DNA of 64,000 nt, taken from assembly GCF_000812185.1 (NCBI RefSeq), contig NZ_CP007026.1, positions 390,426 through 454,425 of the forward strand. Reading direction: 5' to 3'. This document shows, one piece after another, positions 15,203 to 23,580 of this stretch. The stretch is from Candidatus Nitrosopelagicus brevis. GTDB lineage: Archaea > Thermoproteota > Nitrososphaeria > Nitrososphaerales > Nitrosopumilaceae. Under the pieces are notes generated by a model, which saw only the letters and a program-made list of their open reading frames with translations, did no database searches and was not told the DNA's origin. Positions within the stretch are counted from its first letter, which is position 1. Each line of letters starts with the position of its first letter. Position numbers and translations under genes: made by a program.

Positions 15203-15796
15203 TTATTTTTCCTCAACTACAACTTCTTTTGCATCGACTTCTTCACCATTGGCCTTTGCAATTTCTTCTTTAATCCATTCTTCTGTACCTAGGAATGGCT
15301 GTCTACAAGTAATTCCAATCTTTCCCATTGTAGCTGCTTTACCTAATGACACTGCGGTAATTCTAGTTCTTAACATTGAACCAACTTTTAATGTTCTTCC
15401 ACTTTGATTTGCAATTATCATTCCTGATGCAACATCACTTTTCAAATAATCATCCATAACTTGTGACAAATGTAACAATGCATCAGTTGGTCCAATTCTT
15501 ACAAATGCACCAAAGTCGGTAATGTCTACAATTTCACCTTGAACAATTTCTTGTAATTTTGGATAAAATGTTAATGCTTGAAATTCTACTCTATGGAATG
15601 TACCTCCATCACCAGGAATCATTTTTCCCATTGGTTCCACTTTGGCATCCATTACCATAATGATATATCCTAACTCTTGATTGATCATACTTTCATATTT
15701 TGATTTCAAAATACTTTCTGCGGCTTTTTTCAATGTTGAACCAAATAGACTAGGTGGAATTCTTACAATATCTATTAGAGTTGAAACAGAAAACAA
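15203..15796 (-). CDS. rpo7: RNA polymerase subunit Rpo7 (RpoE')
   Basis: A stalk subunit of RNA polymerase, pairing with Rpo4. The N-terminal domain has VRIPPSLFG and the S1 domain has VQGEIVDITDFGAFVRIGP and LLHLSQV. A longer frame opens at an ATG (15880), but I place the start at TTG 15796. The protein then begins 10 residues before VRIPP, as in Sulfolobus Rpo7, and a minus-strand TATA box ATAAATAAAA (15817-15826) is centred 26 nt upstream. This gives 197 aa. The extra 28 residues of the long form would contain that promoter. Confidence 0.9.
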   Translation of the reverse strand: MFSVSTLIDIVRIPPSLFGSTLKKAAESILKSKYESMINQELGYIIMVMDAKVEPMGKMIPGDGGTFHRVEFQALTFYPKLQEIVQGEIVDITDFGAFVRIGPTDALLHLSQVMDDYLKSDVASGMIIANQSGRTLKVGSMLRTRITAVSLGKAATMGKIGITCRQPFLGTEEWIKEEIAKANGEEVDAKEVVVEEK

Positions 15797-15816
15797 TTGC
15801 AATTTTTTGATGGAAT

Positions 15817-15826
15817 TTTTATTTAT
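15817..15826 (-). promoter_or_regulatory. TATA box of the rpo7-spt4-nadC unit
   Basis: Minus-strand ATAAATAAAA, centred 26 nt before the proposed TTG start at 15796. It argues against the upstream ATG at 15880. Confidence 0.5.
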
Positions 15827-15966
15827 GAACCTTTGGGTATTTTTCAAGATTTTTTCAAAAAATTCCAATTTTTTTGGCATGTCTGTGCCTCAATTCACTA
15901 TAATTCTCTAATTAGTTTGGACTAAGTAAAGAATATTTTAAATGAAGAGAATTAGTAATTTGCACA

Positions 15967-17052
15967 ATGGTTGGCGTAGATCAAGTATTGGAAAAACTGG
16001 CAACAGTCGTTGATCCTGATTTGAAAAAAGATATTGTTTCAATGGGAATGATAAAGGATCTGGAACTAAACTCAGGTGATCTTAAATTTACTTTGGAATT
16101 AACTACTCCTGCATGCCCATTCAATGAAGAAATTGAAGAAGATGTAAGAAAAGCTATTGACGAAATTGATGGCATTGAAAATTTTGATATGAAAGTTACT
16201 GCAAAAGTTATGGAAGGTCGTTCACTTGATGCCGACGAAGCAATGGCAACTGTCAAAAATGTAATTGGTGTTGCTAGCGGAAAAGGTGGAGTTGGAAAAT
16301 CTACCGTATCATTGAATCTTGCACTTGCATTATCTCAAACAGGCGCAAAGGTTGGTTTACTTGATGCAGATATCTACGGACCAAGTATTCCATTGATGTT
16401 GGGAATGAAAGATGGTGCAATGGAAGTAGAAGATAACAAATTACAACCTGCAACATTTAATGATCTCAAAGTAGTTTCTTTTGGATTCTTTGCAGAACAA
16501 GAACATCAAGCAGCAATTTATCGTGGACCAATTATTTCTGGAATTTTAAAACAATTTTTAGTTGACACAAACTGGACAGATCTTGATTATCTTATAGTTG
16601 ATCTTCCTCCTGGTACAGGTGATATACCATTAACATTAGCACAAACAATTCCTATTACTGGAATTTTAGTTGTAACTACTCCACAAGATGTTGCAAGTAA
16701 TGTTGCAGTCAAAGCAATTGGAATGTTTGACAAACTAAACGTACCAATACTTGGCGTTGTAGAAAATATGAGTTATTTTGCATGTCCTGATTGCACAAAG
16801 AAACATTACATCTTTGGTAACGGCGGCGCAAAAAAGATTAGTGAAAAACATGAAATTCCATTCTTAGGAGAAATTCCGTTAAACTCTGGAATTATGGAAG
16901 GTTCTGATTTAGGTAAACCTGTAATGATGACAAATACAGAATCACCTAGTGCAGATGCATTTAGAATTGCAGCAAAAAATGTTGCAGCACAATGTAGTAT
17001 TGTTGCAGCAAAACTACAAGAAGAAATACAAGCAGAAGCTACTACAAACTAG
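15967..17052 (+). CDS. Mrp/NBP35-type Fe-S carrier ATPase
   Basis: A 361-aa protein. Residues 1-90 form a DUF59/MIP18 domain (DPDLKKDIVSMGMI, TPACPFNEE). A deviant Walker A follows (ASGKGGVGKSTVSLN, about 102-116), then DLPPGTGDIPLTLAQ and the CxxC pair CPDC that bridges a [4Fe-4S] cluster between monomers. It is a scaffold/carrier in Fe-S cluster assembly. It lies 3 bp before the dephospho-CoA kinase gene, so the two are probably co-transcribed. Confidence 0.93.
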   Translation: MVGVDQVLEKLATVVDPDLKKDIVSMGMIKDLELNSGDLKFTLELTTPACPFNEEIEEDVRKAIDEIDGIENFDMKVTAKVMEGRSLDADEAMATVKNVIGVASGKGGVGKSTVSLNLALALSQTGAKVGLLDADIYGPSIPLMLGMKDGAMEVEDNKLQPATFNDLKVVSFGFFAEQEHQAAIYRGPIISGILKQFLVDTNWTDLDYLIVDLPPGTGDIPLTLAQTIPITGILVVTTPQDVASNVAVKAIGMFDKLNVPILGVVENMSYFACPDCTKKHYIFGNGGAKKISEKHEIPFLGEIPLNSGIMEGSDLGKPVMMTNTESPSADAFRIAAKNVAAQCSIVAAKLQEEIQAEATTN

Positions 17053-17055
17053 TAC

Positions 17056-17553
17056 ATGATTTTACCACCAAACTTACGTGATGAGTTAAAAATTCCTCTT
17101 GGTAAATTAATTCCAAACGATTCATCTGAAAAAGAATCCTACATTCGAAAAATTTACTCTGAGAAAGTTGTAATTACTGTTGGAGATGCAACATCTGAAT
17201 TACTTTTAGAAATGGGCCTAATTCCATTATTACACATAGTTGACGGACAAGAAAAACGTGAGAAACGTTCACCTCCTGAAATTGAATCCATCAGTACAGA
17301 ATTAACTATAAAAAATAATCCTGGCGAAATTAGTACTGAGAGTTTTAATCTTCTAAAAACTATCTTTGATCAAAAACCTCCTATACGATTGCTAGTTGAT
17401 GGTGAAGAAGATTTGTTGGTTTTACCTGTATGTCTATTTGCCCCTGAAAATTCAGTTGTAATGTATGGTCAACCAAATGAAGGATTAGTAATTGCTGAAA
17501 TCACTGATGAAGTCAGAGAGAAGGTTCAAAAAATAGTAAATCAAATGAAATAA
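17056..17553 (+). CDS. GTP-dependent dephospho-CoA kinase (DUF359)
   Basis: A 165-aa member of the archaeal DUF359 family, shown elsewhere to phosphorylate dephospho-CoA with GTP, the last step of CoA synthesis. Diagnostic blocks are VVITVGDATSELLLEMG, LHIVDGQEKREKR, NNPGEIS and VDGEEDLLVLPVCLFAP followed by VMYGQPNEGLV. Length is normal. It follows the Mrp gene closely, and a candidate C/D sRNA begins at the base after its stop. Confidence 0.9.
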   Translation: MILPPNLRDELKIPLGKLIPNDSSEKESYIRKIYSEKVVITVGDATSELLLEMGLIPLLHIVDGQEKREKRSPPEIESISTELTIKNNPGEISTESFNLLKTIFDQKPPIRLLVDGEEDLLVLPVCLFAPENSVVMYGQPNEGLVIAEITDEVREKVQKIVNQMK

Positions 17554-17607
17554 GGGATGATGAGACGGTGGCTGTATGACTTGTGATTACAACACTAAAC
17601 TCTGACC
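17554..17607 (+). ncRNA. Candidate C/D box sRNA (2'-O-methylation guide)
   Basis: Box C ATGATGA at 17557-17563 is preceded by GGG, and box D CTGA at 17602-17605 is followed by CC, so a short closing stem can form. Inside are a possible D' (CTGT, 17572-17575) and C' (GTGATTA, 17583-17589, one mismatch to consensus). The stretch before D (CAACACTAAACT) is 12 nt, the usual archaeal guide length. The stretch before D' is short, about 8 nt. Total length near 54 nt is typical. No target was searched. Confidence 0.55.
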
Positions 17608-17672
17608 ATCTTTTACACTTTGCCAAGATCATTTGACACAATCCAATAAAGTCTGAAATTTATAATCTAATC

Positions 17673-18053
17673 ATGAAGCTAGATGATGAGCTCCGTTTGA
17701 TAGTATTGGAAAAAGTAGGGATATACTCAAAAAGATTCTCAACTCCTGAGCCACAAGTATTTTTTACAAACAAGGAAGTAATGGCTGCTCCAAAAGAAAT
17801 CACTGAAGGTTGCAGAACTACGGCCTACAAGTATTATGGTGTATCATACATGGAAAAAAACACAATCTTCATCAATGTAAAAAAAATCCCTGATGAGAAG
17901 ACTTTGGAAAATACAATTGTACATGAATTGATCCACCAAAGGTTTCCATATCTGAGTCATGGCAAGAGATTCAACAAATTAGTCCGCCAAGGCTTACGTG
18001 GAAAGACATTTGATCCATACAGGAAAAGAAATTCTCCTGAAATCTCTTGTTGA
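17673..18053 (+). CDS. SprT-like zinc metalloprotease-fold protein
   Basis: A 126-aa protein with the zinc motif HELIHQRFPYLSHGKRF, that is HExxH plus a further His eight residues on, in the SprT/WLM style. TTAYKYYGVSYM before it and NKLVRQGL after it fit the compact SprT-like fold. It lacks the DNA-binding zinc finger of Spartan-type proteases. A possible role in removing crosslinked proteins is inferred from the fold only. It is followed 36 bp later by the pyrophosphatase gene. Confidence 0.75.
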   Translation: MKLDDELRLIVLEKVGIYSKRFSTPEPQVFFTNKEVMAAPKEITEGCRTTAYKYYGVSYMEKNTIFINVKKIPDEKTLENTIVHELIHQRFPYLSHGKRFNKLVRQGLRGKTFDPYRKRNSPEISC

Positions 18054-18089
18054 TTTATATTCTTCACAGATTCGTTTTTCAAATATACG

Positions 18090-20150
18090 ATGGCTACTGA
18101 AACTTTTCTGGGTTTGCCTATAGAGGTAATTATACCAATTATTGCCGCAATCGCATCATTTGCAGTTGCAGGCATATACACTGGTTGGGTTGCTAAACAA
18201 AATCCTGGCACAAAACAAATGCAGGAAATATCTGAAGCAGTAAGAATTGGTGCAGCAGCATTTTTGAGACGTGAAATGAGAATTATTATTCCAATAGCAA
18301 TTGGATTATCTGTCATCATTGGATTTTTCATTGGTGATTCAAACGGAATTGCTTTTGCAGTAGGTGCAACACTTTCTGCAGTTGCAGGATTTATCTCACT
18401 AAAAGTTACAGTAAAGGCTGCAGTAAGAGCAGCACATGCAACAGGTTCTGGTTTAGGAAAAACTTTTGCTATTACATTTAGAGGCGGTGCAACAGTAGGT
18501 CTTGCAGTTCCTGCAATGGCATTAGCTGCAACCGCAATTTTGTATATGATTTATCCAAACCCAATTACTATTGCCGGTATCGGAATTGGTGCAAGTCTAA
18601 TTGCATTGTTCATTAGAATCGGTGGTGGAATTTTCACAAAGGCTGCAGACATGGGTGCAGACTTGGTAGGAAAAGTAGAAGCAAACATTCCTGAAGATGA
18701 CCCACGAAATCCTGCTACAATTGCAGATAACGTAGGTGATAACGTAGGAGATGCAGCAGGCATGGGTTCAGACGTATACGAATCATACATTGTAACAATT
18801 TTAGCATCATTACTAATTGCAGCATTAATCGGTTCACCAGAAAACTTTGCATATCCAATCTTAATTGGAGCATCTGGACTCGTAGCATCAATCATTGGTA
18901 CAGCAACAATTGGCTCTAGAAAGATTACTGATGTCATGAAGCCGCTGAATATTTCATTTTATGTTTCAGCAGCAATAGCAATTGCACTAAACTTTGTATT
19001 CACTCAGATAATTCTAGGAGACACACCAATTGCTTACGCACTATTTGGCGCTACAGTCATTGGTGTAATTCTGGTTCCAGTTATACAAAAAATTACAGAC
19101 TATTACACAAACGCAAACTCAAAACCTGTTGTAGAAATCTCTGAATCTGCAAAGTGGGGTTACGCATCATTAACATTAATGGGAATTATCAAAGGATTAC
19201 AATCAACCGGACCATTCATGATTGCACTAGTTGCAGCAATTATCGTTTCATTTGCAATTACATCTGCAGCAGCACCAGAAGGTACCGACCCACTACTATA
19301 CGGAATCTTTGGAACATCACTAACTGCAATGGCTATGCTAAGTCTCGCAGGAATTGTTCTTTCAATTGACGCATTTGGTCCAATTGCAGACAACGCAGGC
19401 GGTATTGTAGAAATGACAGAAATGGGTGAAGAGAATCGTAAAATCACTGATGAAATTGACGCAGTTGGAAATACGACAAAGGCTGTAACCAAAGGCTTTG
19501 CAATTGCAAGTGCCGCACTAGCAGCATTAGCAATGATTCAAGCATTCCAATTCGAAGCATCACACTATTTCCAAGACATGGTAATTGATTATGGTCTATC
19601 AAACCCATCTGTAATTGTAGGTCTCTTAGTCGGTGGATTAATTCCATTTATCATCACAGGCCAATTAATCAGCGGCGTAGAACGTGCAGCAAAGAAAATG
19701 GTCTATGAAGTAAGAAGACAGTTCAAAGAAGATCCTGAAATTTTAACCGGTAAATCAAAACCTGATTATGCAAAGTGTGTAGATGTGGCAACAATTGCAT
19801 CAATTGGTGAATTATGGAAATCCGCATCAATCGCAGTAGCAGCACCAATCATTGTTGGTATTTTGTTAGGTCCATCTGCAGTAGCAGGTCTCTTAATGGG
19901 AGCAGTTGTTTCTGGAATATTCTTGGCATATCACTTGGCAAACACTGGTGGTGCATGGGATAACGCAAAGAAACTCATTGAAATGAAAGGTGAAAAGGGT
20001 ACTGAAGAACACAAAGTCGCAGTAGTCGGTGATATCATTGGTGATCCTTACAAAGACACAGCAGGTCCTGCACTAAACACAGTAATCAAACTCTTAAACA
20101 CAATTGCAATCGTATTCGTACCCGTATTCTTTGCAGTTATTGTATTATAG
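18090..20150 (+). CDS. hppA: Membrane-bound proton-pumping pyrophosphatase
   Basis: A 686-aa integral membrane enzyme that couples PPi hydrolysis to H+ export. Substrate and Mg binding motifs include DPRNPATIADNVGDNVGD followed by AAGMGSD, and DNAGGIVEM. The residue that separates cation dependence is visible in GNTTKAVTKG (near residue 464). Lys here, where K+-dependent enzymes have Ala, predicts a K+-independent H+ pump. About 15-16 membrane helices. Useful for recovering energy from PPi made by biosynthesis in an energy-limited ammonia oxidiser. Confidence 0.96.
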   Translation: MATETFLGLPIEVIIPIIAAIASFAVAGIYTGWVAKQNPGTKQMQEISEAVRIGAAAFLRREMRIIIPIAIGLSVIIGFFIGDSNGIAFAVGATLSAVAGFISLKVTVKAAVRAAHATGSGLGKTFAITFRGGATVGLAVPAMALAATAILYMIYPNPITIAGIGIGASLIALFIRIGGGIFTKAADMGADLVGKVEANIPEDDPRNPATIADNVGDNVGDAAGMGSDVYESYIVTILASLLIAALIGSPENFAYPILIGASGLVASIIGTATIGSRKITDVMKPLNISFYVSAAIAIALNFVFTQIILGDTPIAYALFGATVIGVILVPVIQKITDYYTNANSKPVVEISESAKWGYASLTLMGIIKGLQSTGPFMIALVAAIIVSFAITSAAAPEGTDPLLYGIFGTSLTAMAMLSLAGIVLSIDAFGPIADNAGGIVEMTEMGEENRKITDEIDAVGNTTKAVTKGFAIASAALAALAMIQAFQFEASHYFQDMVIDYGLSNPSVIVGLLVGGLIPFIITGQLISGVERAAKKMVYEVRRQFKEDPEILTGKSKPDYAKCVDVATIASIGELWKSASIAVAAPIIVGILLGPSAVAGLLMGAVVSGIFLAYHLANTGGAWDNAKKLIEMKGEKGTEEHKVAVVGDIIGDPYKDTAGPALNTVIKLLNTIAIVFVPVFFAVIVL

Positions 20151-20185
20151 TAAAATACTATATCTTTTAGAGAATTATAGTAATC

Positions 20186-20392
20186 GTGTTATCTAAAACC
20201 ATCTTCATGTTCATTGGCTGCATATTTGGAAGTGTTGCAGGAATATTTCCAAGTAATTTGATAATGTTTTACGGTTTTACCACTGAAACGTTTAGCATGT
20301 CCATTCCGTTTATTGTGGTTGGTGTAGTAGGAGTTGTAGTATGCTTTCACTTTGCTCATAAAGCAGAAAATGTTCAGTCTGAAACATCTTAG
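20186..20392 (+). CDS. Small two-helix membrane protein
   Basis: A 68-aa protein, GTG start, with two hydrophobic segments (about 4-30 and 37-57) and a short polar tail. I do not recognise the family. It lies 35 bp after hppA on the same strand and just before the cupredoxin gene. Could be an accessory membrane subunit; no direct evidence. Confidence 0.6.
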   Translation: MLSKTIFMFIGCIFGSVAGIFPSNLIMFYGFTTETFSMSIPFIVVGVVGVVVCFHFAHKAENVQSETS

Positions 20393-20426
20393 AAACTTTT
20401 ATCAATAAATTACTTCTATAACGAAT

Positions 20427-21944
20427 ACGAAAAATATACTGATTTTATCAATAATCTTCACTTTTGCTATTGGACTTTATGCCGCACCTGGTGCATTTGC
20501 TGAACACAGCATGAATGTTACCGTAGAGAACGCAATGGGTTCTTCAACTCCGGGATGTGAACCAGACTGTTTCTTACCTTCAACAGTTACTATTGGTGTT
20601 GGTGGAATGGTTACATTTGCTAACAATGATTCTGCAGCTCACACTTCCACATCTGGAACTCCTGCTGATGGACCAAATGGTATCTGGGACAGCTCATTAG
20701 TTATGATGGGCGCAGCATACACAACTCCAGCATTAGATGCAGGTGAATATCCGTACTTTTGCATGGTGCATCCTTGGATGGAAGGGTTGGTTATAGTAAC
20801 TGATGATCATAATGCAGTTACATCTACGCCATCTATTGGTCCACTGAGCTTTTACATTGACAAAACAACATACACAACTGGAGATACAATTATTGTTACA
20901 GGTAGTGGTGCTTCTCCTGAATCTAGTGTAGTGATACTTGTAAATGATCCTGATGGAGATATGGTTCTTGTTACACAGACCGGTGTAAATTCCGATGGTT
21001 CGTTTGAAACAACAATTCCAACTGATCCTACAGGAACATTATGGGGACAAGAGGGTTTTTACTCACTTGATGTATCTGATGGTCCTGAAACATTGTTTGT
21101 AGAATTTCTCATGTCAAATAGTCCCATAAACTCACATGTAATTGAAAACGCAATAGGTTCTTCAACACCGGGATGTGAACCAAATTGTTTCATTCCTTCT
21201 TTTTTAATAGTTGATCCTGGTGACATTGTTACATTTGTCAATAATGATTCTGCAGGTCACACTTCCACATCAGGAACTCCAGCAGATGGTCCAGATGGAA
21301 ATTGGGACAGTAGTTTAATGTCACCTGGTTACGGTATGGATGTTATTTTTGAAATTTCTGATGCAGGACAAGAGTTTCCATACTTTTGCATGGTACATCC
21401 ATGGATGGAAGGAACAATAATTGTTAGTGGTGGTGGAGCAACCTCTTCATCACAAGCTGAATCTTCACAAGCACAAGATGATGCAGCAGAAAGAATAGCA
21501 GCTGCAGAAGCAGCAGCTGCCGCAGCAGAAGCCGAGGCTGCAGCACGTATTGCAGAAGCTGAAGCCGCAGCAAGAATAGCAGCAGCAGAAGCAGCAGCTG
21601 CCGCAGCAGAAGCAGCAGCTGCCGCAGCAGAAGCAGCATCACAACAAGCAATTGCAGAATTATCTGTTAATGAAAAGATAGAGATTACAATGGACTTTAC
21701 CAATGATTCAGACGTTCAACAGTCATTTGCACTAATTGTACAGATTAAAGATTCTAACAACACTACAATTTCACTATCACACGTTACTGGAATGCTGGGC
21801 GCTGGACAAACATTAGACCAAGTCTTATCATATATGCCAAGTGAGGCAGGAACCTATACTGTTGAGAAATTCCTATGGAATAACTTTGCAGATCCTACGG
21901 CATTAACTGATAGCAAAGAAACGTTCTCACTAACAGTATCCTAA
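20427..21944 (+). CDS. Exported double-cupredoxin protein with Ala/Glu coiled coil
   Basis: About 505 aa. Two amicyanin-like cupredoxin domains each have an early His (SAAHTSTSG and SAGHTSTSG) and the copper loop YFCMVHPWMEG. Between them is a beta domain (YIDKTTYTTGDTIIVTG). A long Ala/Glu/Arg coiled coil (about residues 352-410) and a C-terminal Ig-like domain follow. The first in-frame ATG (20511) would cut off a good signal peptide. The open frame upstream reads KNILILSIIFTFAIGLYAAP then GAFA, but has no ATG, GTG or TTG back to the stop at 20406. I place the start at ACG 20427 (ACG 20421 or ATA are alternatives). Probably a periplasmic electron carrier or copper protein. Confidence 0.75.
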   Translation, partial: TKNILILSIIFTFAIGLYAAPGAFAEHSMNVTVENAMGSSTPGCEPDCFLPSTVTIGVGGMVTFANNDSAAHTSTSGTPADGPNGIWDSSLVMMGAAYTTPALDAGEYPYFCMVHPWMEGLVIVTDDHNAVTSTPSIGPLSFYIDKTTYTTGDTIIVTGSGASPESSVVILVNDPDGDMVLVTQTGVNSDGSFETTIPTDPTGTLWGQEGFYSLDVSDGPETLFVEFLMSNSPINSHVIENAIGSSTPGCEPNCFIPSFLIVDPGDIVTFVNNDSAGHTSTSGTPADGPDGNWDSSLMSPGYGMDVIFEISDAGQEFPYFCMVHPWMEGTIIVSGGGATSSSQAESSQAQDDAAERIAAAEAAAAAAEAEAAARIAEAEAAARIAAAEAAAAAAEAAAAAAEAASQQAIAELSVNEKIEITMDFTNDSDVQQSFALIVQIKDSNNTTISLSHVTGMLGAGQTLDQVLSYMPSEAGTYTVEKFLWNNFADPTALTDSKETFSLTVS

Positions 21945-21975
21945 AAATAAAATAAAATAAAAAAAGATTATAGAA

Positions 21976-22236
21976 TTAACAGCCTTCCATCTTTTGGATG
22001 AAATAACCTTTTTCTTTAATCTCGTTTTCTACTGGTTCTGGGGCACCTTGTGTGTGACAGAATTGGCATTCCTCTCCTGTTACAGTAGCACCTTCTTCAC
22101 CAACAGTTGCTAGCCATTCTTTTGCAAATGCAATTGCTTGATCATGATCCTGCTTATCGGTGATAACATCGAAATGCATTGTATGACCATCTTTGGCTTT
22201 AACATAAGTGTCGTAGACGTGTATATCCATTGCCAT
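21976..22236 (-). CDS. DUF2024 family protein
   Basis: An 86-aa protein starting MAMDIHVYDTYVKAKDGHTM, which matches the DUF2024 family; ECQFCHTQGAP gives a CxxC-H pair that may bind metal. I chose the ATG at 22236 rather than the TTG at 22242 because an A/T box (ATAAATTAAATAG on the minus strand, 22255-22267) is centred about 26 nt upstream. Cytosolic; function unknown. Confidence 0.78.
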   Translation of the reverse strand: MAMDIHVYDTYVKAKDGHTMHFDVITDKQDHDQAIAFAKEWLATVGEEGATVTGEECQFCHTQGAPEPVENEIKEKGYFIQKMEGC

Positions 22237-22272
22237 ATTCAAGTTCCAAGATTAGTTCTATTTAATTTATCA

Positions 22273-22677
22273 CTATATTATTGAAATCTGTTTTACGTTC
22301 TCGTCTTGTAAAATGAAGCAGTTCATCTCTTTTGTCTTACCTGAATAAATTATCCATGGGAAAGGATTCACTCTCATGAACTTTTTATCTGTCTCTGAAG
22401 GTTGGGCTTCTGATTCTGGATGTGAATGAAAGATACAAACTATTTCCATGTTTGATTCCTTTGCCTTTTGATCTACTTCAAATTCTTTATCTGGAGAAAT
22501 TGTAAACATAACTTCAGACTTTGTAGTATTTTCAGTCAGAACTATTTCTTTCACGGTCCAATTCTCGTCAGTTTCGTTTCCCACTAGAATTGCACAGGAT
22601 TCGTATGGCTTTTCAGCTTCTGCATACTTAGCTAGTTCTTCTTTATCCTTTTCTGATAAAATAATGGATTTATTCAC
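22273..22677 (-). CDS. JAMM/MPN+ domain metalloprotease-like protein
   Basis: A 134-aa protein with the JAMM zinc motif: Glu in KPYESCAILVG, then FHSHPESEAQPSETD (HxH, then S-x-x-D), the full set for a catalytic isopeptidase. Archaeal relatives trim ubiquitin-like SAMP conjugates or release sulfur from sulfur-carrier proteins. A longer frame opens at 22740 inside the preceding gene; I chose the GTG at 22677, five bases after that gene stops. It forms an operon with the membrane cupredoxin gene. Confidence 0.82.
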   Translation of the reverse strand: MNKSIILSEKDKEELAKYAEAEKPYESCAILVGNETDENWTVKEIVLTENTTKSEVMFTISPDKEFEVDQKAKESNMEIVCIFHSHPESEAQPSETDKKFMRVNPFPWIIYSGKTKEMNCFILQDENVKQISII

Positions 22678-22682
22678 TATTG

Positions 22683-23489
22683 TTATTGTGAAGGCTCTTG
22701 TATAATTATTGTTGATACCATCCATGGGTGTACAATACACATGTATTCGTATTCTCCAAGGTCTAACTTGTTAGTATCAAGTTTGTAAGTTTCACCGGCA
22801 TTTAACAAGCCTGTGTCAAATGTTTCTCCAAAGTCTACTGAACTTGTGGCAGTATGTGACATTGCATCATCATTCACCCACTCTATGATGTGTCCTTGTG
22901 GAACTAACGCTTCATCTGGATCATAGTCTGGAGCACCTTGTACATCTGAACCTGCTAACATTGAAATCACAAACAGTGGTCCTTCTGGAATTGCTTCTTC
23001 TATAACTTCTTCAATTTGCTCAACTTCTGTTGCAACCATGTATTGATCTGGGCTTACAAATCCAAATGCCACGTAAAGTCCAATTCCTGTTCCAAATGCT
23101 ATGATGAAAATTACTCCAACAGGTTTTGCATATACTGGTATTTTCATTGCAAAGTAAGAGATTACAATTGCTGGAATTGCAATCATGATTAGAAATCCTG
23201 CAAATAATGGTAATGTTGAATTCTCTGTCAGCGTTGTTGCAAATGTTCCGAATCCTAGAGAAATTGAGACGATTGTTAATACGGTTGCTTTGGTACGGTT
23301 GGATGTTGAAATACCACCTTCCAAAAGACCTGCTGCTAAAATTATCAATCCGAACATGAAAAGTAATCCGGTTAATGCGTGCATTCCATCAATGAATGTG
23401 TGGGCAATTCCTGAATATGATGTGACAAGACCTGCAAGTCCAATTGCAGTTAGCCCTCCTCCTGGCATGATTAGATCCCAATTACTCAA
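22683..23489 (-). CDS. Membrane protein with C-terminal cupredoxin domain
   Basis: A 268-aa protein. Four to five membrane helices occupy residues 10-160, followed by an acidic linker (EVEQIEEVIEEAIPEGP) and a cupredoxin domain with His in MSHTATSS and the copper loop YEYMCIVHPWMVS. The copper domain would face outside. It is divergent from heme O synthase (ctaB, 23581), a 91-bp gap, and followed by a JAMM gene. This context suggests a respiratory-chain or oxidase-linked role, which is inference. Confidence 0.82.
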   Translation of the reverse strand: MSNWDLIMPGGGLTAIGLAGLVTSYSGIAHTFIDGMHALTGLLFMFGLIILAAGLLEGGISTSNRTKATVLTIVSISLGFGTFATTLTENSTLPLFAGFLIMIAIPAIVISYFAMKIPVYAKPVGVIFIIAFGTGIGLYVAFGFVSPDQYMVATEVEQIEEVIEEAIPEGPLFVISMLAGSDVQGAPDYDPDEALVPQGHIIEWVNDDAMSHTATSSVDFGETFDTGLLNAGETYKLDTNKLDLGEYEYMCIVHPWMVSTIIIQEPSQ

Positions 23490-23580
23490 TTCTGCTTTGA
23501 TGCTTTCAGAGTATTATTTTATCCTTATGTAACAAAAAAGATCGTCTATTAGAAGGGAATAAATTCGATACGTCAAAAAT

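Noticed and set aside
15797-15880. 28-residue N-terminal extension of Rpo7
   Set aside because: Exceeds the family length and contains a well-spaced TATA box for the internal TTG start.
21329-21703. Minus-strand Ala/Ser-rich frame opposite the cupredoxin coiled coil
   Set aside because: Product of the GCA/GCT repeat read backwards; the plus strand carries complete cupredoxin motifs.
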